DNA of 11,953 bases from CAZVCG01 sp964649675 (GTDB taxonomy: Bacteria; Pseudomonadota; Alphaproteobacteria; UBA9219), in the NCBI GenBank assembly GCA_964649675.1, contig CAZYPX010000053.1:1-11953 (forward strand), written 5' to 3'. Under the pieces are notes generated by a model. That model had not been told where the DNA came from. It worked only from the letters and a program-made list of their open reading frames with translations, and did no database searches. The position numbers and the translations under genes are program-made. Positions 1-5,536 of this stretch are shown here, in pieces; positions within the stretch are counted from its first letter, which is position 1; each line of letters starts with the position of its first letter.

Positions 1-304
1 CAAGCGGCTTGCCGAGCGTCGAGAAGCCATAGACGCGCGGCAAGACGATGAGGTGCGCGCTGCGGAGCAAGTTGCCGCAAGCTTGCGAGAAAAACACCGA
101 CTTATTCTTCGTGGCCGCAGGAGAGGCTTTGTACTTCCGACCCGAAAAGCCCGGTCGCTTCGGCAAAAAGGGCGCGCGCAAAAAGGCTGGGCCGGACGTG
201 AAACCGCGCTGAGCGCGCCCGTTAAGGCTGTAAACGGAACGGAAAAATGGTACAATAGCCCCACAAAGCGTGTTTTTTTGAACGCGCAACGGATGAGGTG
301 AAAC
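1..304. other. Left-edge region without an assignable gene
   Basis: No gene can be called firmly here. One reading is a rightward gene ending at 32 (frame 3: ...SGLPSVEKP, stop TAG at 30-32). A second is a leftward gene whose N-terminal part leaves the window: a stop-free minus-strand frame runs from about 300 to 1, with a GTG at 97-95 followed by VFFSQACGNLLRSAHL. Its third codon positions are GC-rich over the first 130 bases, as in real genes of this window, but these are the same positions that would be third positions of the frame-3 reading, so this does not separate the two. A third frame, rightward from GTG 53 to 301, is open but very rich in Arg and Lys with unbiased third positions, and is probably not coding. 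The stretch 130-300 looks intergenic and carries a promoter-like element near 251. Confidence 0.3.
229..256 (+). promoter_or_regulatory. Candidate promoter of the PH-domain/purN operon
   Basis: TACAAT at 251-256 matches the -10 consensus at five of six positions and is preceded by TGG (248-250), an extended -10 form. A poor -35 (TGTAAA, 229-234) lies 16 bp upstream. The predicted start near 263 would give a leader of about 40 nt before the ATG at 305. This is a consensus match only. Confidence 0.4.
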
Positions 305-904
305 ATGGGGCGTTATGTGCAACATATGCTTTTGCCGGATGAATACATCATCTACGCAACAGGCCTTCACTGGATCGTTTACCGTTATGGCTTTTTTCTC
401 CTTTTGGCGGGCGGGTTTCTGGGCTATTTCGCCGAACCGGCGGTTGTCGCGCTTTATGGGCCTGCGGCGGCCGGATGGATGTCGTTGCCGCTCAAGCTGT
501 TCGGCGCGCTTTTGCTTTTGTCCGGCGCGATCCAGCTTTTCTTCGCGCTTTTGCGACGCGTTTCGACGGAGATCGTGGTCACCAACCAGCGCGTGATCGC
601 GAAAAAAGGGGTCATTGCCGTTCGGGTTTACGAGACGATGATCAAAAAAGTCACGAGCGTGAACATCGAACATACGGTTATGGGGCGCATTCAGGGCTAC
701 GGCGACGTGACGATACTGGCGTCCGGCGGCGACCTGCCCGAAATCGACGACGTGGACAATCCCTTGAAGCTTTATCATTACGTCATGGGCACGTCGCGCG
801 CGGAGCAAAGGGCCGAATTGAAGGAGCTGGGCGCTTTTGAGCCCCCCGCGCTTGAAGAGCCGCCGCGTTTCCGCTCCATATCGGGGGGCAAGCGCGAGGG
901 GTGA
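305..904 (+). CDS. Membrane-anchored bacterial PH-domain (DUF304/bPH2-type) protein
   Basis: The 199-residue product has two hydrophobic segments, about residues 28-50 and 62-84, followed by a soluble part. Residues 86-162 (starting STEIVVTNQRVIAKKGV and including a GYGDVTI strand) have the pattern of the bacterial PH-like family: a Thr-Asn-x-Arg strand entry, then an Arg-x-Gly-tyr-Gly-asp-Val element. The C-terminal 35 residues are Pro/Glu/Arg-rich and look unstructured. Such proteins sit in the inner membrane with the PH-like fold in the cytoplasm; the ligand of this subgroup is unknown to me. The start is backed by GAGGTG at 295-300, four bases before the ATG. purN follows in the same direction, its preferred ATG 71 nt after this stop, so the two are probably cotranscribed, although PH and purine synthesis have no obvious link. 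Family call is confident; role is not known. Confidence 0.85.
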   Translation: MGRYVQHMLLPDEYIIYATGLHWIVYRYGFFLLLAGGFLGYFAEPAVVALYGPAAAGWMSLPLKLFGALLLLSGAIQLFFALLRRVSTEIVVTNQRVIAKKGVIAVRVYETMIKKVTSVNIEHTVMGRIQGYGDVTILASGGDLPEIDDVDNPLKLYHYVMGTSRAEQRAELKELGAFEPPALEEPPRFRSISGGKREG

Positions 905-975
905 CCGCCGCCTCTTGTCTTTCCGCCAAATCACAGGCAACGTTGGAGCCCATTCGCATCAAAGAGCCGGAAGCC

Positions 976-1626
976 ATGCTTAAAATCGCCGTTCTTATCT
1001 CTGGCCGAGGAAGCAACCTCCAGTCGCTGATCGACGCTTCTCAGGCAAAAGATTATCCCGCGCAAATCGTCGGCGTGATTTCGAACGAGCCGGACGTGTT
1101 CGGTTTGGAGAGGGCGAAGAAAGCGAATATTCCGGTTGCCGTCATCAATCACCGCGATTTCAAAAAGGATCGCGAGGCGTTCGAAAAAAAGCTGGATGAA
1201 CAGATTAACGCGTGGGGCGCGCAGCTTGTTTGTCTTGCGGGATTCATGCGGTTGCTCACGTCGTGGTTCTGCGACCGGTGGCGCGACAGGCTCGTCAACA
1301 TTCACCCCACGCTGTTGCCCGCTTTTCCGGGCATCCATGTGCACGAAAAAGTGATTGCCTACGGCGCGAAGTTTTCGGGATGCACGATCCACTTCGTGCG
1401 CTCGGAAATGGACCACGGCCCTATCATCGTTCAGGCTGCGGTGCCGGTGCTTCAGGACGATACGCCCGACACGCTGGCCGCGCGCGTTTTGGAGTCCGAA
1501 CACAAGATGTATCCGCTTGCCGTCCGTTTTATCGCCGAGGGGCGCGTGAACGTGCACGACGAAAAAGTCTTCATCGCGAACGCGAACGAGCAGAAAACGT
1601 CGCTCATCAATCCGGCAGGAGGATGA
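976..1626 (+). CDS. purN: Phosphoribosylglycinamide formyltransferase (GAR transformylase)
   Basis: The 216-residue product has the length and motifs of folate-dependent PurN, which transfers the formyl group of 10-formyltetrahydrofolate to glycinamide ribonucleotide in cytoplasmic de novo purine synthesis. Visible motifs are the phosphate-binding GRGSNL (10-15), FMRLL (90-94), the catalytic NIHPTLLPAFPG (Asn108, His110) and D-H-G-P-I-I (Asp146), which match Asn106, His108 and Asp144 of the E. coli enzyme. An in-frame GTG at 901 overlaps the upstream stop as GTGA and would add 25 residues. I prefer ATG 976 because the family begins a few residues before VLISGRGSNL, though its ribosome site (GGAAG at 969-973) is close and weak. 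purM, the usual neighbour, is not within the window; the gene just upstream encodes a PH-domain protein. It converges on ndk. Confidence 0.97.
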   Translation: MLKIAVLISGRGSNLQSLIDASQAKDYPAQIVGVISNEPDVFGLERAKKANIPVAVINHRDFKKDREAFEKKLDEQINAWGAQLVCLAGFMRLLTSWFCDRWRDRLVNIHPTLLPAFPGIHVHEKVIAYGAKFSGCTIHFVRSEMDHGPIIVQAAVPVLQDDTPDTLAARVLESEHKMYPLAVRFIAEGRVNVHDEKVFIANANEQKTSLINPAGG

Positions 1627-1650
1627 AACCTTCAGGTCTAGGAAGGTTTC
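1625..1650 (+). repeat. Inverted repeat just after purN
   Basis: GAAACCTT (1625-1632) and AAGGTTTC (1643-1650) form an 8-bp stem with a 10-nt loop that begins inside the purN stop codon. No T-run follows, so it is not a standard intrinsic terminator. It may still stabilise the purN mRNA 3' end or help Rho-dependent termination. Confidence 0.45.
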
Positions 1651-1694
1651 GTCCTGAAAGGCCCGAAAACCGGGAAGGAATCGTCCTAAAATTC

Positions 1695-1719
1695 AAAAAA
1701 ACGGGAGACTTTCTTCCCG
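1695..1719 (-). terminator. Intrinsic terminator of ndk
   Basis: Read leftward, CGGGAA-GAAAGT-CTCCCG (1719-1702) forms a 6-bp stem including one G-U pair and is followed directly by seven T residues (1701-1695). It lies 38 nt past the ndk stop codon. Read rightward there is no T-run, so it does not serve purN. Confidence 0.8.
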
Positions 1720-1757
1720 GATTCTGAAAAACGCAGGACGAAAGCTTCCCGCAGACG

Positions 1758-2180
1758 TCAGCCGACGATCTCGCACTGGCTGAAGAAATAGGCGATCTCG
1801 ATGGCCGCGTTTTCCGCGCTGTCGGAACCATGCACCGAGTTCGCCTCGATGTTCTCGGCGAACAGCTTGCGGATCGTGCCTTCCGCCGCCTTGGCGGGGT
1901 CGGTCGCGCCCATTGTCTCGCGGTTTTTGGCCACGGCGTTCTCGCCTTCCAGAACCTGAACGACGACAGGGCCGGAGGTCATAAAGGCGCACAAATCATT
2001 GAAAAAAGGGCGTTCTTTGTGAACGGCGTAAAAGCCTTCGGCCTGTTCGCGCGTCAGGCGCACGCGCTTTTGCGCGACAATGCGCAAGCCCGCTTCCTCC
2101 AGCTTGGCGTTGACCTTGCCGGTCAGATTGCGGCGCGTGGCGTCGGGCTTGATGATCGAAAGCGTGCGTTCGGTGGCCAT
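1758..2180 (-). CDS. ndk: Nucleoside diphosphate kinase
   Basis: The 140-residue product is a full-length Ndk, which moves the gamma-phosphate of ATP to other nucleoside diphosphates through a phosphohistidine and so balances cytoplasmic NTP and dNTP pools. The active-site block NSVHGSD places the catalytic histidine at residue 117. Other family residues are present: Lys11 (IIKPDA), Tyr51, His54-x-x-Arg57-Pro-Phe, Arg87, Thr93, Arg104 and Asn114. The frame stays open to 2255, but the start at 2180 (MATERTLSIIKPD) is the conserved one and has AGGAGA (2191-2186) at good spacing. It is transcribed alone from a strong-looking promoter at 2243-2215 and ends at its own terminator, so it appears monocistronic. 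It is divergent from the unknown gene at 2359. Confidence 0.98.
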   Translation of the reverse strand: MATERTLSIIKPDATRRNLTGKVNAKLEEAGLRIVAQKRVRLTREQAEGFYAVHKERPFFNDLCAFMTSGPVVVQVLEGENAVAKNRETMGATDPAKAAEGTIRKLFAENIEANSVHGSDSAENAAIEIAYFFSQCEIVG

Positions 2181-2214
2181 AGGTATTCTCCTGCTGTCGT
2201 AAGAAAGTTGCCGC

Positions 2215-2243
2215 CTTATAGGGATTGTTGACCTAAGTGGCAA
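2215..2243 (-). promoter_or_regulatory. Promoter of ndk
   Basis: On the minus strand TTGCCA (2243-2238) and TATAAG (2220-2215) are separated by exactly 17 bp, a good sigma-70-type arrangement. Initiation near 2208 would give a leader of about 28 nt to the ATG at 2180. This is a consensus match only. Confidence 0.6.
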
Positions 2244-2290
2244 GAGCGCATGCAAAACAAAGAGTTATTTGTTCTTTTTTGAGATCCCTG

Positions 2291-2318
2291 TTGATTCGGG
2301 ATGCGATTTGGCTATAGT
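2291..2318 (+). promoter_or_regulatory. Candidate promoter of the unknown gene at 2359
   Basis: TTGATT (2291-2296) and TATAGT (2313-2318) are 16 bp apart, with four or five matches to each consensus box. The predicted start near 2325 gives a leader of about 34 nt. It is back-to-back with the ndk promoter about 50 bp away. Confidence 0.5.
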
Positions 2319-2358
2319 CCGCAACATTGTCCAAAACGTGAAATATTAGGAAGAACAC

Positions 2359-2817
2359 ATGAAGAAAGCATGGGAACCCATTGTAAAAATTGCTGTTAAT
2401 CCGGGGACTTGCGGCTCGGGCCACTACGCCTTGCACCACAAGGCGCTTTGGAACGTCGAAGCGCGCGGCGACGATATGCCCGCCGCAGCCTTTCTTGTCT
2501 GCGCGCCTGAAGAACGCATGATTTTCAAGTGCCTGGCGCCAAGCGAAGCCGAGAACGTCGTGCGAATCGAACGCGTGGCCGTCGCTTATGGCCTCTACCG
2601 CTTCATGAACGGCGGTTACGCCGCCACGCTTCTTATGCTGCCGCTTGGTGTCGATGGCGCGTTTCAGGGGGTGACCCGCTATGAAGGCCTGCCGCGCAGG
2701 ATCAAGGAGTATGTTCTGCGAGAGGCCGAAAGCCAACGGGGCGACTTCATGGTTGTGCCTGCGCGCCCGTCTCAGGCTTACTCATGCTCGGTTTTTGAAG
2801 GGTTCGAATACGTTTGA
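2359..2817 (+). CDS. Hypothetical protein, no family recognised
   Basis: The 152-residue product shows no signal peptide or membrane segment and is probably cytoplasmic. The middle (about 54-95, MIFKCLAPSEAENVVRIERV and the following Gly-rich YGLYRFMNGGYAATLL) looks like an ordered alpha/beta core. Four cysteines fall at 18, 48, 58 and 143. The start has AGGAAG (2348-2353) five bases ahead of the ATG and a promoter-like element at 2291-2318. Third codon positions are GC-rich as in the neighbouring housekeeping genes, which favours this frame over a 167-codon open frame on the opposite strand. It is probably transcribed alone: its stop is followed within 3 nt by a long inverted repeat. I do not recognise the family and assign no function. 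Confidence 0.75.
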   Translation: MKKAWEPIVKIAVNPGTCGSGHYALHHKALWNVEARGDDMPAAAFLVCAPEERMIFKCLAPSEAENVVRIERVAVAYGLYRFMNGGYAATLLMLPLGVDGAFQGVTRYEGLPRRIKEYVLREAESQRGDFMVVPARPSQAYSCSVFEGFEYV

Positions 2818-2820
2818 TGC

Positions 2821-2872
2821 CTTGGTTAACGCAGGGCGGCTAAGAAAAAAGCCGATCTTGGCGTTAACCAAG
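2821..2872. repeat. Perfect 12-bp inverted repeat with nested inner hairpin
   Basis: CTTGGTTAACGC (2821-2832) is the exact reverse complement of GCGTTAACCAAG (2861-2872). Inside, CGGCT (2837-2841) pairs with AGCCG (2850-2854) around the loop AAGAAAAA. The RNA could fold into an outer 12-bp and an inner 5-bp stem with a small internal loop. It begins 3 nt after the stop of the unknown gene. No T-run follows on either strand, so it is not a canonical terminator. An mRNA-end stabiliser, a small mobile or dispersed repeat, or a protein site are all possible. Confidence 0.8.
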
Positions 2873-2935
2873 ACGCAGAGTAGCGTGTATTAGCCTAATA
2901 TATGATAAAATGGCTCCGGAAACGCGCGCAATCAA

Positions 2936-2964
2936 TTGACTTTGTTGCGTCTGCGATATATTTA
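2936..2964 (+). promoter_or_regulatory. Candidate promoter of the unknown gene at 3008
   Basis: TTGACT (2936-2941) matches the -35 consensus at five positions. TATTTA (2959-2964) lies 17 bp downstream, and TATATT (2957-2962) overlaps it at 15 bp. Initiation near 2971 would give a leader of about 37 nt. The surrounding bases 2880-2990 are clearly more AT-rich than the genes. Confidence 0.5.
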
Positions 2965-3007
2965 TGGCTTACGGTTCTATTTTTTAGAGACAGCGTGAGA
3001 CAAGCGC

Positions 3008-3547
3008 ATGCGGCGCGGGGCACCACAACAGCAGACGCCATTTCATGAACTTGAAATGCCTATAGGCGCGTCAAAAGTACTGTTCCCCATATATCATCCC
3101 AATTTTTATGAAGTTTTTTTGGTGGATGGCGGCGAAAACGCGAATCCGTACGTTCGCGTCTCGTTGATCAACGCTTCGGACGAAGCGTCCGTTCACGAGC
3201 GCATGGGCGCCGGCCTTGCGCCTATCGGCAAGAAATACGGCGCGTTGCTGGGGCCGCGCGATACGGCGGAAAACCGCAATTATACCGTTGCGTTGCTTGA
3301 GCCGCGCCGCAGCCTGGATCGCATTATCAACGAACGTTACGATCTCGTCGAATTTTTGAATCCGACGCAACACGGACGCTACGCGGGATGCACGAATTTC
3401 GCAAAATTCTATCATGACCACATGGGCGGGAGCGCAACGCCGATCCGCCAAACGTTTCTTCCTGAAGCGTTCAAAAACTATCTTATCGGCCTCTGGAGAC
3501 CTTTCATAAAGCGGCAGCTTCTTTTGGTGACGCCCGAAGTTACGTGA
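3008..3547 (+). CDS. Hypothetical protein, no family recognised
   Basis: The 179-residue product has no signal peptide or clear membrane helix. A His/Cys cluster in residues 122-138 (H122, C128, H136, H138, within QHGRYAGCTNFAKFYHDH) could bind a metal, but this is a guess from composition. An aromatic strand-like region (24-40) and a basic C-terminal helix (153-170) are also visible. The ribosome site is poor (TGAGA at 2996-3000), so a later start at ATG 3056 (MPIGASKVLFPIYHP) is possible. Its own promoter-like element lies at 2936-2964. The 3' end overlaps the SDR gene on the other strand by 8 bp. Coding bias resembles the neighbours. I do not recognise the family. Confidence 0.7.
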   Translation: MRRGAPQQQTPFHELEMPIGASKVLFPIYHPNFYEVFLVDGGENANPYVRVSLINASDEASVHERMGAGLAPIGKKYGALLGPRDTAENRNYTVALLEPRRSLDRIINERYDLVEFLNPTQHGRYAGCTNFAKFYHDHMGGSATPIRQTFLPEAFKNYLIGLWRPFIKRQLLLVTPEVT

Positions 3548-4310
3548 CGGTTTTCGCCGTTTTTTGGGGAAGATTCTTTCCGATCATGTCCAGAACGCGC
3601 GCGGGCAACGCGCTGAAGATCCGCACGATCAGGTACATCGGCCACGGAAAAGCGATGCGCGGCCTGTCGGCCTCAAGGCCCCGGCGCATGATTCTGGCGG
3701 CCCTGTCCGCTGTCAGCAAAAACGGCATATGGAACCTGTTCACGTCCGTCATTGGCGTCTTCACAAACCCAGGGCAAATCACGTTCACCTTTACGCCATG
3801 GTGCGCCATATCGGGCCGCAAAGCCTCGCCGTACACGCGCACGGCGGCCTTGCTGGCGCAGTAGGCCGGCGCTCCCGCAAAGCCGCGAAAACCCGCCAGC
3901 GAACTCATCAGCGCGATCTGCCCCCGTTTGCGGGCAGCCATCTGCGGCATCGCCGGATGGATGGTGTTCAGAACGCCCGTAAGGTTAATGTCGAAGATGC
4001 GGCGGGATTGTCCTTCGGTTTCCGTATAGTCGCCCGTTCCCGCCGAAATGCCCGCGTTGGCGATGACCAGATCGAGCGGGAGAAGCGCGTCGCGGGCAAG
4101 AATCCATGCCGCCATGCCGTCCTTGTCCGTCGCGTCGATGAGGATCGTGTGCGCCGTCGCGCCGCGTTTTTCGCAGGCTTCGGCCACCTTTTTCAGGCGT
4201 TCGGCGTTGCGGCCCTGAAGCGAAAGCGTGACGTCCGGCGCGGCGTACTCTTCGGCAAGAGCCGCGCCCAGACCGCTGGAGGCTCCGGTAATCAAAATAT
4301 GCTTGGGCAT
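3540..4310 (-). CDS. Short-chain dehydrogenase/reductase (SDR), classical type
   Basis: The 256-residue product is a typical classical SDR: an NAD(P)-dependent oxidoreductase with a Rossmann fold. Visible elements are the cofactor motif TGASSGLG (8-15), Arg34 after the second strand (suggesting NADP(H)), the acidic D59-A-T loop, NAG (85-87), Asn109, the catalytic Ser137, and YCASK with Tyr150 and Lys154, followed by PGFVKTPM (180-187). The full catalytic tetrad is present, so it should be active. The C-terminal stretch 222-245 is hydrophobic and amphipathic and could associate with membrane. The substrate cannot be read from sequence. The start at 4310 fits the family, but no clear Shine-Dalgarno precedes it; instead a perfect palindrome (4318-4329) sits in that position. 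It is divergent from gmk and overlaps the unknown gene at 3008-3547 by 8 bp. Confidence 0.93.
   Translation of the reverse strand: MPKHILITGASSGLGAALAEEYAAPDVTLSLQGRNAERLKKVAEACEKRGATAHTILIDATDKDGMAAWILARDALLPLDLVIANAGISAGTGDYTETEGQSRRIFDINLTGVLNTIHPAMPQMAARKRGQIALMSSLAGFRGFAGAPAYCASKAAVRVYGEALRPDMAHHGVKVNVICPGFVKTPMTDVNRFHMPFLLTADRAARIMRRGLEADRPRIAFPWPMYLIVRIFSALPARVLDMIGKNLPQKTAKTVT
3547..3565 (+). terminator. Weak candidate terminator of the gene ending at 3547
   Basis: ACGG (3547-3550), loop TTTTCG, CCGT (3557-3560) and a run of six T to 3565 form a short intrinsic-terminator-like element that starts on the stop codon. The stem has only four sure base pairs, and the whole element lies inside the 3' coding end of the opposite SDR gene. 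Confidence 0.3.
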
Positions 4311-4317
4311 GATTGAA

Positions 4318-4329
4318 CCAAACGTTTGG
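4318..4329. promoter_or_regulatory. Perfect palindrome, operator-like (LacI/PurR-type centre)
   Basis: CCAAACGTTTGG is a perfect 12-bp palindrome between the divergent SDR gene (start 4310) and gmk (start 4433). The core CAAACGTTTG is the kind of central-CG site bound by LacI-family repressors, PurR of E. coli included. It ends 8 bp before the SDR start codon, where a repressor could block transcription or initiation. The palindrome is seen directly; the regulator type is inference. Confidence 0.45.
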
Positions 4330-4432
4330 GAAACAGGTAGCGACAGGTACCATAACGAAGCCTTTGCAAAAAAGGATTCGTTGATTAGTCTGCGTTTTCC
4401 AGTATCCGATCACCGAAACCGGTCTTTTTTGA

Positions 4433-5071
4433 ATGTCGATTCCTACTATTCAGCGGCGTGGCCTCATGATGGTGCTGTCTTCGCCCTCGGGCGCGGGCAA
4501 AACCACAATTTCCCGCCGCTTGCTTGCGTCCGACGGCGATATCGATTTGTCCATTTCCGTCACCACGCGTCCGCAGCGTCCCAAGGAAAAGGGCGGGCGG
4601 GACTATACCTTCGTCGATACGGTCGCGTTCAACCTGATGGTTAACCGCGGCCAGCTTCTCGAGCATGCCAAGGTCTTCGGGCACTATTACGGGACGCCCC
4701 GCGAACCCGTGGAAAAGGCTCTCGGAACGGGGCGTGACGTTCTTTTCGACATCGATTGGCAAGGTACCCAGCAGCTGGCCGAGAAAGCTCGCGATGACAT
4801 GGTGAGCGTTTTTATCCTTCCCCCCACATGGCATGAACTTGAGCAACGTTTGAACCGCCGCGCCCAGGACGCGCCGGACGAAATCGGGCGGCGCATGGCC
4901 AAGGCCGCCGACGAAATGAGCCATTGGGCCGAATACGACTACATTATCGTCAACACGGATCTTGACCGGTCCGTCGAGGCGGTAAGAGCCATTTTACAAA
5001 GCGAACGCCTTAAGCGCCGCCGTCAGACGGGGTTGGCCGAGTTTGTCAAAGGCCTGCAATCGGGGTTGTGA
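4433..5071 (+). CDS. gmk: Guanylate kinase
   Basis: The 212-residue product phosphorylates GMP to GDP with ATP in the cytoplasm, the step between purine synthesis or salvage and GTP. The P-loop SSPSGAGKTT spans 16-25 with Lys23. GMP-site residues follow: Ser42, TTR (44-46), Tyr58 in GGRDYTFV, Glu77, and YYGT (85-88). The D-I-D-W-Q-G block (106-111) and the Arg-rich lid region (RRAQDAPDEIGRRM) are present. The start MSIPTIQRRGLMMVLSSPSG matches alphaproteobacterial Gmk N-termini, although a T-run rather than a good ribosome site precedes it. An internal ATG at residue 12 would still keep the P-loop. The stop overlaps the next gene by GTGA. Confidence 0.97.
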   Translation: MSIPTIQRRGLMMVLSSPSGAGKTTISRRLLASDGDIDLSISVTTRPQRPKEKGGRDYTFVDTVAFNLMVNRGQLLEHAKVFGHYYGTPREPVEKALGTGRDVLFDIDWQGTQQLAEKARDDMVSVFILPPTWHELEQRLNRRAQDAPDEIGRRMAKAADEMSHWAEYDYIIVNTDLDRSVEAVRAILQSERLKRRRQTGLAEFVKGLQSGL

Positions 5072-5514
5072 CGGGGATGCGGCGGCTATCCTGCCTTGTT
5101 TTGATTGTGCTCATTGCGGGAGGGCAAGCCGTATGCGCGGCGGCGCAGGAAGCCGGAAGGCCCATGGAATTTCAAGCCATTGCGGCGGAAGGCTGCAGTT
5201 TCAGGCCAGGCGTTCCTTACGGCAACTCGATCGTGGTCGAGCTGGAAAACGGACTTCGCGCGCGCGTTTCCGACGTATCGTTTCTCGATGTCATCAAAAA
5301 GGGAGGCACGCTGGCCTTTGAATCAGGAGATTTTTCCATCCTTGAATACTGTCCCCCCGAACGCCGGACGTGCGCCAGACAGCAGGGAACCCTCACGATA
5401 CGTAGCGTCGATCCCTATATCGTCCAAGGCGAAATCCGCCTCACGAAAGCTCCTATGAACGGACTCTATTTGTTCCGCGCGCGCCGCGACCGAACCAAAC
5501 GCGCGTGCGGTTGA
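5068..5514 (+). CDS. Small predicted periplasmic protein, family unknown
   Basis: The 148-residue product begins with a classical signal peptide: MRR, a hydrophobic core LSCLVLIVLIAGG, then AVCAAAQ, with likely signal peptidase I cleavage near residue 24-26. The VC context lacks a proper lipobox, so a lipoprotein is unlikely. The mature part is about 120 residues, looks mostly beta-stranded, has four cysteines (43, 95, 102, 147) that could form two disulfides, and ends in a basic tail. The GTG start at 5068 overlaps the gmk stop as GTGA, suggesting coupling; ATG 5077 is an alternative that drops three residues and still leaves the whole signal peptide. It converges on rsmA with a 22-nt gap and no evident terminator. 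I do not recognise the family. Confidence 0.75.
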   Translation: MTGMRRLSCLVLIVLIAGGQAVCAAAQEAGRPMEFQAIAAEGCSFRPGVPYGNSIVVELENGLRARVSDVSFLDVIKKGGTLAFESGDFSILEYCPPERRTCARQQGTLTIRSVDPYIVQGEIRLTKAPMNGLYLFRARRDRTKRACG

Positions 5515-5536
5515 AAGACAAGGCGCAGCTTGCGGG

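Noticed and set aside
931..1557. Long open frame of 208 codons on the minus strand
   Set aside because: It is antisense to purN, which has all catalytic motifs; its product is Arg/His-rich with no family features.
2233..2736. Open frame of 167 codons on the minus strand over the gene at 2359
   Set aside because: The plus strand has a ribosome site, a promoter-like element and GC-rich third positions, while this frame would overlap the ndk promoter and lacks these signals.
3564..4316. Open frame of 250 codons on the plus strand
   Set aside because: It is the antisense shadow of the SDR gene, which shows a full catalytic tetrad.
4364..4408. Promoter boxes for gmk (TTGCAA, TTGATT, TATCCG)
   Set aside because: No pair of boxes combines good spacing with good matches, so I do not list a promoter.
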